15,356 bases of DNA from Clostridiales bacterium UBA7285 (GCA_002472145.1 DKRJ01000001.1:15083-30438); one strand, 5' to 3'; numbered from the stretch's first letter, positions 6,615 to 13,979 are shown. Notes: generated by a model from the sequence alone, not told the origin. Translations and numbers: made by a program.

Positions 6615-6640
6615 CAGGGATCGCTGTTTAGACCTAAAAC
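6611..6640 (+). promoter_or_regulatory. Candidate promoter of the disrupted operon, with operator O2 at 6627-6638
   Basis: TTTTCA (6611-6616), an 18-bp spacer and TAAAAC (6635-6640) form a plausible promoter. TTTAGACCTAAA at 6627-6638 is the exact reverse complement of operator O1 and sits in the same position relative to its -10 box. This geometry, repeated at two promoters flanking one MarR gene, supports it as the binding site. Confidence 0.6.
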
Positions 6641-6668
6641 GAGAGAAAAAGACGCAAAAGTCTCTCGT
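6639..6668 (+). other. Inverted repeat in the leader of the disrupted operon
   Basis: ACGAGAGA (6639-6646) and TCTCTCGT (6661-6668) are perfect 8-bp inverted arms around 14 nt. If transcription starts near 6647 the left arm would be mostly untranscribed, so a DNA-level site is as likely as an RNA hairpin. The rest of the leader (6669-6786) shows no further clear structure apart from the AACGGAGG ribosome binding site at 6771-6778. Confidence 0.4.
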
Positions 6669-6786
6669 ATCAAATATATCAAAACAGACGCCGCGACAGG
6701 CGACGGAACAGACGCCGGCTTGAAACTGGCCGGCCGGACCGAAACCCGGAGGATGATCCGGAAAGGGAAAAACGGAGGTAAAAAAC

Positions 6787-7529
6787 ATGTCACACGTAAC
6801 GGTTTACATCGACGGACAGGTATGCAGCCCTGAAACGATCAAAGCATGGGAAGACAAACGTGTCGAGGTTGTTTCGCGCCAACTGCACGAAGCCCTCGGA
6901 ACACCTGAAGTCAAGACGGCCGAGGAACTCGCCGACCTTAAAATGACGATCCCGGATGAAAAACTCAGAGCCATGTGTGCCGAGAAGTGCAAAAAAGCGA
7001 TAAGTCGTCCGCATTCCTTGAGAAACTTTCAAGGGGGAAATCAAAGAACTGCGTCGTAGAGATGGACATCGAAGGCGCAAGCGCACAGGAAATGAAAGAT
7101 TAGTATTTTGCCATGATGTTCACCGACACCGAGGAGAACAGACGCCTCAACCTCAGCGCGAACCCAGACCACATTTCACTTATCGGCAAAGCGGGGAACA
7201 GGCAGGACGTAGTCGAGGCGACCGCGGGAATGGCAAACCAGTCGCAGTTCGACGTCTGCTTTGGAGACGAGACAGGTATGCATTCCGTCGCCGACCCGGA
7301 TTATCCGGTCCAGTGCACGGGAAACTGCCGCACCTCGGACGGGCTCGTGATCGGAGGATGCCGCCACCAGTTCCGCGATACGCCTACAGGATGCCACGCA
7401 AAACTCATCGTCGAATTTCCGAAGATGACACCCGGCAGCATAATCAAACAGCACCAGCTTCACCTCGCGTGTGAATTCAGCAACTGGATCAACGCGTGGG
7501 TCGACCGCGCGATCGCCGCGAGAGCGTAA
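6787..7529 (+). pseudogene. Disrupted gene resembling PhlG/phloretin hydrolase-type C-C hydrolases
   Basis: The start ATG 6787 follows a good GGAGG. The first frame runs to 7059, but coding-like sequence moves to the next frame near the A6 run at 6991-6996. In that frame it reads ...SAFLEKLSRGKSKNCVVEM..., meets TAG at 7101-7103, then continues with YFAMMFTDTEENRRLNLSAN to the TAA at 7527-7529. One added A in the run plus TGG for TAG would restore an uninterrupted protein of about 247 residues. The restored C-terminal half has NPDH, QDVVEATAG, GGCRHQFRDTPTGCH and HLACEF (HxxxE). The order of these possible metal ligands resembles the diacetylphloroglucinol/phloretin hydrolase family. That assignment is from memory of the motif pattern and is tentative; the protein could be an unrelated uncharacterised family. 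Confidence 0.6.
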
Positions 7530-7586
7530 AGACCGGCGGCATAAACCGAAGCCGGTTCGAGAATAGAGTTCGAGAGGAGAATGAAC

Positions 7587-8527
7587 ATGGGCAGCAAAGT
7601 ATACGTAGATCTGACACATCCGTTCGGAGCCGAGATCCAGAGATGGCCGTATTTTGACAAGCCGGTCATCGACAACCAGCATACGATGGCAAAGGGCGGC
7701 GTCGTGACCCAAAGCATCAAATGCACGATGCACACAGGCACACACTGCGACGCCCCGAGACACGTCATGGAGTATGATTTTGACGGAAAGAGAGCGAGGT
7801 ACACGCATGAACTTCCGGTCGACGCGTACACAGGTACGGCGTGGATCCGGACAGCCTGAAGGGAAAGATCCTCTGCCTGAACACCGGAATGCACCGCCTG
7901 TTTGACGATTCAAAAGCATACTATCATTATTCGGCAGGCACCGGCATAGACGCAGGAAAATGGTTTGTCCGCCACGGCTTGAAGTGCGTCGCCATGGACA
8001 GCCAGGCCCTCGATCATCCGCTGCATACCGCTATGGGGAACAACGGAATGACCCGCATGAACCTTCTCGGCGCGACAGGCAGGCCGATCACGGAAGAATA
8101 CAAAGAACTCTTCGGCGAAGAAGCTTACGCCGAGTTCGATAAGTTCGAGTATATCCGGATCCACGACCAGGAAGCGTACGATGAGAAATTCGGGGAGCTC
8201 GAGGAACTGGGCGTCTGGGGAACGTGGGAGCCTTGCCACAAGGAGATGCTCGGCCACGGCATCGTCGGCGTGGAGAATCTCGGCGGAGATCTCGATAAGA
8301 TCCCTGCCGGCAAAGAATTCCAGTTCTTCTGCTTCCCGATCCGCTGGTACATGGGCGACGGCTCCATGGCCCGCTGCGTCGCGCACATCGACGAGGACCT
8401 CATCGATAAAACCGTTCCAGACCGCAGGTACGATTACGCCGGCGCCGGCTACGGTTCGGAGGAAAACGGCGGAGCGTCAGCACTCGAATACATGCAGAGG
8501 CTTTTCCACCGGAACGATAACAGATAA
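7587..8527 (+). pseudogene. Frameshifted cyclase family protein (kynurenine formamidase-like)
   Basis: The N-terminal part (7587-7859) has YVDLTHPFG and the family's metal motif HTGTHCDAPRH. The C-terminal part continues in another frame from about 7840 to 8527 with LKGKILCLNTGMHRLF and MDSQALDHPL, both typical of the cyclase fold. The two parts meet near 7835-7845, where the first frame runs into TGA within eight codons. The family usually has about 20-30 residues between the VDAYTGTA segment and the region before LKGKILCLNTG, and these are missing, so an out-of-frame deletion is likelier than a single-base change. I start at 7587 because GAGGAG is 7 nt upstream; the ATG at 7581 is too close to it. 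Family members hydrolyse formyl-kynurenine or other cyclic amides and esters; the substrate here is unknown. Confidence 0.75.
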
Positions 8528-8603
8528 GAGCAGTCCAAGCATATCCCCGGAGGATCCGACAGCCCGCACCTCCTCCCGCGTCTGACGTAAAAGTTTTGTA
8601 ACA

Positions 8604-8631
8604 TTGATATAATTTTTTCTTGTGATAAACT
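8604..8631 (+). promoter_or_regulatory. Candidate pckA promoter(s)
   Basis: TGATATAAT (8605-8613) is an extended -10 box. Overlapping it, TTGATA (8604-8609) with a 16-bp spacer and TAAACT (8626-8631) could act as a second promoter. The 200-bp gap between the broken cyclase gene and pckA otherwise shows no clear terminator for the upstream operon. Confidence 0.5.
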
Positions 8632-8668
8632 GGATATCGATGCAACATCAAAACATAAACATCATCAT

Positions 8669-8696
8669 TTCCGCGGGACCATTCCCACGCGCGGAA
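8669..8696 (+). other. Leader hairpin upstream of pckA
   Basis: TTCCGC/GCGGAA (8669-8674, 8691-8696) encloses GGGA/TCCC (8675-8678, 8683-8686) with a CCAT loop and a 4-nt 3' bulge. The hairpin would lie in the 5' untranslated region, about 20 nt before the GGAGGAGG ribosome binding site. It has no U-tract, so it is not a terminator; a role in mRNA stability or protein binding is possible. Confidence 0.45.
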
Positions 8697-8728
8697 CACG
8701 TGATACGGGATATTGGAGGAGGTATCGA

Positions 8729-10297
8729 ATGGAAACGTACGGTCTCGAGACTCTGGGGATAATCAACACCCGGGCTGTCTATCGCAATCTGACGCCGGCG
8801 CAGCTTACAGAACACGCGCTCGAACGCGGCGAAGGCACACTCTCAAGCAAAGGCGCGCTTGTCGTAAAGACAGGAAAATACACGGGACGCAGCGCAAACG
8901 ATAAGTTCATCGTCGACACGCCGTCCGTGCATGACGAGATAGCCTGGGGCAAGGTAAACAGGCCGATAGACCCGGAGCGCTACGAAGCCATCAGGTCGAA
9001 GGTCACGGCATACCTGCAGGGAAAAGAAGTCTTCATATTCGACGGTTTTGCCGGCGCAGACCCGAAGTACACGAAGGGATTCAGGATCGTAAACGAACTC
9101 GCTTCCCAGAACCTTTTCATCCACCAGCTCCTCAGACGGCCGACTCCGGAACAGCTAGCAGACTTCAAAGCCGACTACACGATCATCGCCGCGCCGGGAT
9201 TCAAATGTATCCCGGAGAGAGACGGGACGAGGTCGGAAGCGGCCATCCTTGTGAACTACGAGGCGCACGAGGTCGTCATCTGCGGTACGCAGTACGCGGG
9301 CGAGATAAAAAAATCCGTCTTTTCGGTCATGAACTACGTTTTGCCTAAGATGAACGTATTCCCGATGCACTGTTCGGCAAACATCGGCAAAGACAACGAT
9401 TCTGCCGTATTCTTCGGGCTTTCCGGGACCGGTAAGACTACGCTTTCCGCAGATCCGAACAGAAGGCTGATCGGCGACGACGAGCACGGCTGGGCGGACG
9501 ACTCCGTATTCAACTTTGAGGGCGGCTGCTACGCAAAGTGCATCAACCTCTCTCCTGAAGGGGAGCCTGAGATATACAACGCGATCAAATTCGGCGCCCT
9601 GGTCGAGAACGTGGTCATGGACCCCGATACGCGCGAGTTCGACTTTGACGACGACTCGCTGGCGGTGAATTCCCGCGTGGGATACCCGATCGACTACATC
9701 CCGAACGCGGAACTTTCGGGGATGAGCCAAAGCGTGCCGGAAACCGTGATCTTCCTCACCGCGGACGCCTACGGCGTACTGCCTCCGATCTCTAAGCTGA
9801 ACAAAAACCAGGCGATGTACTATTTCGTCTCCGGATTTACTTCAAAGGTCGCGGGAACGGAGATCGGCATCACCGAGCCTGTTCCGACTTTCTCGACTTG
9901 CTTCGGAGAGCCGTTCCTGCCGCTTGATCCTTCCGTCTATGCGGGAATGCTGGCCGAGAAGGTCGAAAAATCCGGCGCGAACGTGTATCTCGTGAATACT
10001 GGATGGAACGGAACGGGCAAGAGGATGAAACTCGCGTACACGCGAGCGATGATAACAGCCGCGCTGACCGGCGCCATCGAAAAAGGCGAATTCGTGACGG
10101 ACGAGACGTTCGGCGTCGCTGTCCCAACGGCGATAGAGGGCGTTCCGTCAGACCTTTTGATCCCTGCCAACACCTGGGACGATAAAGAGGCGTATAAGGC
10201 GAGATGCCGCAAACTGGCTGAGAGTTTCGTCGAGAACTTTAAGAAGTACGATAAGATGAGCCCTGAGGTAGTGGCGGCCGGTCCGAAGATCCGGTAA
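8729..10297 (+). CDS. pckA: Phosphoenolpyruvate carboxykinase (ATP)
   Basis: The 522-residue enzyme interconverts oxaloacetate plus ATP with PEP, CO2 and ADP. In anaerobes it often runs in the carboxylating, ATP-forming direction. The P-loop GLSGTGKTTLS (230-240), the metal-binding GDDEHGW (249-255), YAGEIKK (189-195) and FPMHCSANIG (211-220) identify the ATP-dependent class, which differs from the GTP class in sequence and has the usual length seen here. GRSANDKF (53-60) supplies the substrate arginine. The start has a strong GGAGGAGGT 5-6 nt upstream. The gene stands alone between a promoter region and its own terminator, so it appears to be monocistronic. No frameshift or missing active-site residue is visible. 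Confidence 0.97.
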   Translation: METYGLETLGIINTRAVYRNLTPAQLTEHALERGEGTLSSKGALVVKTGKYTGRSANDKFIVDTPSVHDEIAWGKVNRPIDPERYEAIRSKVTAYLQGKEVFIFDGFAGADPKYTKGFRIVNELASQNLFIHQLLRRPTPEQLADFKADYTIIAAPGFKCIPERDGTRSEAAILVNYEAHEVVICGTQYAGEIKKSVFSVMNYVLPKMNVFPMHCSANIGKDNDSAVFFGLSGTGKTTLSADPNRRLIGDDEHGWADDSVFNFEGGCYAKCINLSPEGEPEIYNAIKFGALVENVVMDPDTREFDFDDDSLAVNSRVGYPIDYIPNAELSGMSQSVPETVIFLTADAYGVLPPISKLNKNQAMYYFVSGFTSKVAGTEIGITEPVPTFSTCFGEPFLPLDPSVYAGMLAEKVEKSGANVYLVNTGWNGTGKRMKLAYTRAMITAALTGAIEKGEFVTDETFGVAVPTAIEGVPSDLLIPANTWDDKEAYKARCRKLAESFVENFKKYDKMSPEVVAAGPKIR

Positions 10298-10322
10298 TAG
10301 AAAACAAGATCCGATAAATGCC

Positions 10323-10361
10323 GTGGCGCTGTCCGTTTTCCGGACCAGCGCCACTTTTTTT
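10323..10361 (+). terminator. Rho-independent terminator after pckA
   Basis: GTGGCGCTG (10323-10331) pairs with CAGCGCCAC (10346-10354), and the inner TCCG pairs with CGGA across a short T-rich loop. Seven T residues follow (10355-10361). It lies 25 bp after the pckA stop. The reverse strand has no matching U-tract, so it is probably one-directional. Confidence 0.95.
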
Positions 10362-10418
10362 CGATAAACCCGCTATTTTGTAATACGACCCCCCCGCGTT
10401 CGACGCCGGGATGGCCGT

Positions 10419-11414
10419 TTATTTTTTGATATTCAGCTTCTCGCGCAGCCGGTCGGCGATCTCTTCGCCGTAGCGGCTCCTGAAGTCCGGGAAGGCTTTC
10501 AGGATGCGGCGCACGAAGAACGTCCTGCCTGAGGTGATCTCGTTCTCGAGTTTTTCGTATGAGTTCTTAAGTTCCGAGAGTCTTGACTCGTATTCGGAGC
10601 GCTGCGTTTCGTAGGCGTCTGCGGCTCCAGACGCCGCGGCGCTCATCTTTTCGATCGCCTGGGCTTTCCTCTCAACTGCGCCCACGCGTATCGCCTCAGC
10701 GGTGTTTGCGGCGGTCTCCTTTGCCTCGGCGGCTCCCAGCGCAGCCTGCACGCGCGTCTCGCCTACACGCTGAGCGGTGACGATCGTGCGCTCGGCTATT
10801 CCTTTGCTCAAGGCGTCGCTGACTTTGCGCATGGAGGAGTTGATGTCGTTCAGCCGCGCGAGTTTTTTGTTCAGGCCGGAGATCATCGCCATCGTGACGA
10901 TCAGGTCAGCGAAGAACAAAATCGCGAAGGCGAGTATGATCCACCATCCGTATTTCGGCGGGATGAAATTGATGTTATCGCCCGAGAAGTACGGCTGTAT
11001 TATTTTGACGACGAAAACGATCAGAAGGCCCCAGATGATGCTGAATTCCAGGCATATGTAGCCGTGGAAATTGAAAGGCTTTTTAGAGTAGTCCCACCAC
11101 CTGACATGGAAGCATTTATCGAGGACGTATCCGCCGATCAGTTCGACGAGCGTCGCGAACACCGTCCCTATGACGAACAAAACCAGGGTGTTGACGTCGC
11201 CGTGCTCGGAGGCGTCCATTTTGATGAGATGGCTCATGGCGAACACCGCGAGCATCCCCGTGCCGTAGATCGGGCAGATCGGACCGTTCAGGAAGCCGCG
11301 GTTCACGACTTTTCCCTGCGTGACGGCGTGATAGGCGACCTCGATCACCCACCCGAGGAACGAGTAGATGAAGAAGTACCAGCAGATGTTATAGTATGTC
11401 ATTCCGGCGATCAT
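10419..11414 (-). CDS. CmpB-like putative ABC transporter permease with C-terminal coiled coil
   Basis: The 331-residue membrane protein contains WYFFIYSFLGWVIEVAYHAV (12-31), then GFLNGPICPIYGTGML (40-55) and ELIGGYVLDK (91-100), the conserved pattern of the ABC_trans_CmpB (DUF1113) family. About five helices are visible: ~8-30, 47-64, 75-98, 118-140 and 156-180. From about 181 to 300 it is Ala/Glu/Arg-rich and probably coiled coil. Function is unknown, and the permease name is a family label only. The longer open frame reaches back inside the upstream gene; I use ATG 11414 because AAGGAG sits 8 nt upstream, directly after the folC-fusion stop. It is the third gene of the folate operon, 11 bp after that stop, so it is likely under the same THF riboswitch. 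Confidence 0.85.
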   Translation of the reverse strand: MIAGMTYYNICWYFFIYSFLGWVIEVAYHAVTQGKVVNRGFLNGPICPIYGTGMLAVFAMSHLIKMDASEHGDVNTLVLFVIGTVFATLVELIGGYVLDKCFHVRWWDYSKKPFNFHGYICLEFSIIWGLLIVFVVKIIQPYFSGDNINFIPPKYGWWIILAFAILFFADLIVTMAMISGLNKKLARLNDINSSMRKVSDALSKGIAERTIVTAQRVGETRVQAALGAAEAKETAANTAEAIRVGAVERKAQAIEKMSAAASGAADAYETQRSEYESRLSELKNSYEKLENEITSGRTFFVRRILKAFPDFRSRYGEEIADRLREKLNIKK

Positions 11415-11425
11415 GAGAGTGCTCC

Positions 11426-13279
11426 TTATCTGATCGAAGGCAGGATCGTCCTCGAAGGCGTGACGATATAGATGACCCCGCGGTCGTGCTCTTCGGACGG
11501 GACGCACTCCATCTCCTGCTCGTCGAATGCCGCGCCGCACGTCAAAACACCTTCGCAGCGGTCCAGAAACCTGTCGTAGTATCCTCCGCCCATGCCGACC
11601 CTGCGGTTGTATTCGTCAAAAGCCGTCATCGGGCAGACGATGAAATCGATGTCCTCTGCTCTGACGTGTTCGGAGCGTTCCGGATCCGGTTCCGGGATGC
11701 CGTATGCGCCTTTTTTCCAGGCATCGGCGTCTGACGGAGAATAGGCTTCCATCGAGTGATCCGGGCCGCAGAGCGGCCAGCAGTATCTCTTATCCGGCGC
11801 AAGGCGCGTCAGACCCGAAACGTCCGCCTCGCCGCGCACTGCGCTGTAGATCATCACGGTCTTTGCCTCCTGGAAACTATTGATATCAGCTATCCTGCGG
11901 CAGATCGCCTCTGAAAGTTCTGCCCGCTTTTCCGGGGCGATGGCGTCGCGCGCCTCTATCCCGCGCTTCCTGGCGAAATCCTTATACGCGGCGGTGAAGT
12001 CGTCGAGCACTTCTTCCGCCATGTAAAGCGAACCGAAAGCAGCTCCGGCGGCGTCTTCGGCCGCGGACTCAGCAGCACGCGATATCTCGTCCGTGCGCTT
12101 AAGCACGTAAGCCGTCGCCGACCTCACGCTTCCGAAAGCCTTTGCCTTCAGGCCGCGCTTTTCGATCTCCGCCGTCAGTTCATCCGCCGGCAGTGCGCGT
12201 TCGCTGTCAGGCGCGACGCACGCGAACTCGAAGGCAAGCGGCGAGAGGATGTCCAGCACCTTTTCGTAGTCTTTATCTTTCAGTATCCCGAGCAGGAACA
12301 CGATCTTCCTTTCGCCGACGTAGTCCGGCAGGGTGTCCGCGAAAGCCTCAGCGCACTGCGGGTTATGGCCTCCGTCGAGGATGAAGATGGGATCCCGTGA
12401 GAGGACCTGCAGCCTGGCCGGCCATTCGGTCTCCCTGAGCCCCTGATCCACGGCGTCTTCCGGGATATCAAAACCGCGCCGGCGCAGCGCGCCTGTGACG
12501 AGCAGAGCCACGCATGCGTTGCGCAGCTGGTGGCGCCCGATGAGCGGGATCCTGTATGTGTGATTGCGGTAGATAAACGACTGGCCTGTCAGGTCGTGCG
12601 ATATCGGCCTGATCTCTGAGAAATCGGCGAACACGGGCTGGGTGCCGACCGAAACCGCTTTAGCGTAGACGACCTGCCTGGCCTCGCCTGGGAGGTCGTA
12701 GCAGACCACGTCAGAGCCGGCTTTGATGATGCCGGCCTTTGCGGATGCAATCTCCGCAAGCGTATTCCCCAGATATTCAGTGTGCTCGAGGCCGATGTTC
12801 ATTATGACCGCGACTTCCGGGGCGTCGATGGCGTTAGTGCTGTCCATCTGTCCGCCCATTCCCACCTCGAGGACGACGAAGTCGCACTTATGCGCGCTGA
12901 AATACATCATAGCGACGGCTGTGGAAAGTTCGAACTGGCTGGGGTGGTCTTCCATCGCGTCCGCCTGTTCTCTGACTTTCTCGGTCAATGCGGCGAATTC
13001 GTCCTCCGGGATCAGTTCGCCGTTTATCTGCATGCGCTCGCGGAACGTCTGGATATGCGGGGAGATGTAGAGTCCCGTCTTATATCCCGCCGCACGCAGG
13101 ACGGACGACGTCATGGCGCAGACGCTGCCTTTGCCGTTAGAACCCGCGACGTGGACGAATTTCAGGGTTTTCTGAGGGTCGCCCAGGCGCCTCAGGAGTT
13201 CGCGCGTGCGCGTCAGGCCGAGGCGTGTTTTGCTCCACGTGCGGCCGGTTATGTAATCAAGTGCTTCTTCGTATGTCAT
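11426..13279 (-). CDS. folC: Fused folylpolyglutamate/dihydrofolate synthase and 5-formyl-THF cyclo-ligase
   Basis: The 617-residue protein joins two folate enzymes. Residues 1-~425 are FolC: P-loop GSNGKGS (46-52), LEVGMGGQMDSTN (137-149), the ligase LDGGHNP (301-307) and the terminal strand GSLYMAEEV (416-424). FolC adds glutamates to folates and may make dihydrofolate from dihydropteroate. Residues ~433-617 are 5-formyltetrahydrofolate cyclo-ligase (MTHFS): EARDAIAPEKRAELSEAI (442-459) and the nucleotide-binding VGMGGGYYDRFLDR (561-574). MTHFS converts 5-formyl-THF to methenyl-THF with ATP. The frame is continuous across the junction with no internal start signal that I can see. The start lies 9 bp after the folT stop with a weak upstream AAGG, so it probably depends on translational coupling with folT. 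Confidence 0.94.
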   Translation of the reverse strand: MTYEEALDYITGRTWSKTRLGLTRTRELLRRLGDPQKTLKFVHVAGSNGKGSVCAMTSSVLRAAGYKTGLYISPHIQTFRERMQINGELIPEDEFAALTEKVREQADAMEDHPSQFELSTAVAMMYFSAHKCDFVVLEVGMGGQMDSTNAIDAPEVAVIMNIGLEHTEYLGNTLAEIASAKAGIIKAGSDVVCYDLPGEARQVVYAKAVSVGTQPVFADFSEIRPISHDLTGQSFIYRNHTYRIPLIGRHQLRNACVALLVTGALRRRGFDIPEDAVDQGLRETEWPARLQVLSRDPIFILDGGHNPQCAEAFADTLPDYVGERKIVFLLGILKDKDYEKVLDILSPLAFEFACVAPDSERALPADELTAEIEKRGLKAKAFGSVRSATAYVLKRTDEISRAAESAAEDAAGAAFGSLYMAEEVLDDFTAAYKDFARKRGIEARDAIAPEKRAELSEAICRRIADINSFQEAKTVMIYSAVRGEADVSGLTRLAPDKRYCWPLCGPDHSMEAYSPSDADAWKKGAYGIPEPDPERSEHVRAEDIDFIVCPMTAFDEYNRRVGMGGGYYDRFLDRCEGVLTCGAAFDEQEMECVPSEEHDRGVIYIVTPSRTILPSIR

Positions 13280-13288
13280 TTTCGTACG

Positions 13289-13810
13289 TTACCTTACGGT
13301 CTTTTTCAGTGTTTTTAGCAGTTCGGGCAGCACGATCGCCAGAACGACTGCTTTGGCGACGGAGACCGCGACCCGCGGTATGAGCATCCCCGTGATGATG
13401 GCTGGGTAGTAGTATCCGTAGATGTGGCTGTCGACGTAGATCGCCAGCGTATTGAACGCGGTGACGAGCAGTTCGGAACCAGCCGAAACGGCGAGGATCT
13501 GCCCGCGCGAAAGATCGAATCCCCCGCGCCTCGAGAATGCGCCGGCAAATGCGCCGCAGACTATGTACGGCAGGATCCAGAGCGGAGTCGTGACGGAAAC
13601 CCCGTACCTGAGCATCTGGTAGATGAACGAGCCGATGCCGCCCGTGACGATGCCGCCGAGCGGACCGAACAGCAGGGCCGCGATGATTATCGGGAACGTT
13701 TCAAAAGAGATCTTGATCGACGTGAAGTCCAGGGCGACAGAGCCGAGGACGGCCGTCATCGCTGACAAAACGCCGCACAGGGCGTATTGCTTCGAAGAAA
13801 GCCGGGACAT
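13289..13810 (-). CDS. folT: ECF transporter substrate-binding subunit for folate
   Basis: The 173-residue polytopic membrane protein has the ECF S-component layout of about six helices, with ALCGVLSAMTAVLG near the N terminus (10-23), FETFPIIIAALLFGPLGG (36-53) and GIGSFIYQML (58-67). It should bind folate or a derivative and work with a shared EcfAAT module that is not in this window. The folate assignment rests on the THF riboswitch directly upstream and the folate enzyme directly downstream, plus similarity to FolT. The start is ATG 13810: AAAGGAG (13823-13817) lies exactly six U residues upstream. The frame stays open further upstream through the riboswitch, but that part is RNA structure, not protein. 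Confidence 0.9.
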   Translation of the reverse strand: MSRLSSKQYALCGVLSAMTAVLGSVALDFTSIKISFETFPIIIAALLFGPLGGIVTGGIGSFIYQMLRYGVSVTTPLWILPYIVCGAFAGAFSRRGGFDLSRGQILAVSAGSELLVTAFNTLAIYVDSHIYGYYYPAIITGMLIPRVAVSVAKAVVLAIVLPELLKTLKKTVR

Positions 13811-13846
13811 AAAAAACTCCTTTCGTGACAGTTGCCACAAAAGGAG
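13811..13846 (-). terminator. Riboswitch terminator that also sequesters the folT Shine-Dalgarno
   Basis: On the minus strand CUCCUUUU (13846-13839) pairs with GAAAGGAG (13824-13817), and GUG pairs with CAC further in, followed by UUUUUU (13816-13811) and then the folT AUG. The descending arm contains the AAAGGAG ribosome binding site and the U-tract is the spacer to the start codon. The hairpin can therefore stop transcription and also block translation. Confidence 0.85.
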
Positions 13847-13862
13847 CGCATGGGTCCCATGA

Positions 13863-13976
13863 TGTGGCAGCGGACGCGGAGTGAGCACCGCAGAACTCCC
13901 CGAGGCGGGAGCCCTTTCGTCCGCAGGCAACTTCCCATCCTGCGGCACTTAACGCGCTCATTCCTACTCTGACACA
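13863..13976 (-). promoter_or_regulatory. Tetrahydrofolate (THF-I) riboswitch aptamer
   Basis: The minus strand carries the conserved THF riboswitch cores AGAGUAGG (13970-13963), GCGCGUUAAGUG (13957-13946), AUGGGAAGUUG (13938-13928) and ACGAAAGGG. P2 is UGAGC/GCUCA, P3 is CCGCAGG/CCUGCGG (13945-13939, 13927-13921) and the next stem is GGGCUCCC with GGGGAGUUC. P1 can form between UGUGUCAG (13976-13969) and CUGCCACA (13870-13863) with one mismatch. The last seven bases of that strand, UGCCACA, can instead pair with UGUGGCA (13839-13833) as an antiterminator. THF binding should stabilise P1 and so turn the folT operon off. Confidence 0.95.
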
Positions 13977-13979
13977 GTC

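Noticed and set aside
7532..7556. ACCGGC/GCCGGT inverted repeat between the two disrupted genes
   Set aside because: The stem is only 6 bp with a 13-nt loop and no U-tract; support as a terminator is insufficient.
10381..10389. TAATACGAC, matching the start of the T7 RNA polymerase promoter
   Set aside because: Only nine bases match and the remaining promoter bases do not, so it is a chance match rather than vector sequence or a phage promoter.
11415..11540. N-terminal extension of the CmpB-like protein inside the folC-fusion gene
   Set aside because: The extension is Arg-rich shadow sequence of the overlapping coding region, while ATG 11414 has a proper ribosome binding site.
13811..13948. 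Upstream extension of FolT (46 residues before MSRLSS)
   Set aside because: The bases form the THF aptamer and terminator; the ATG at 13810 has an ideal Shine-Dalgarno.
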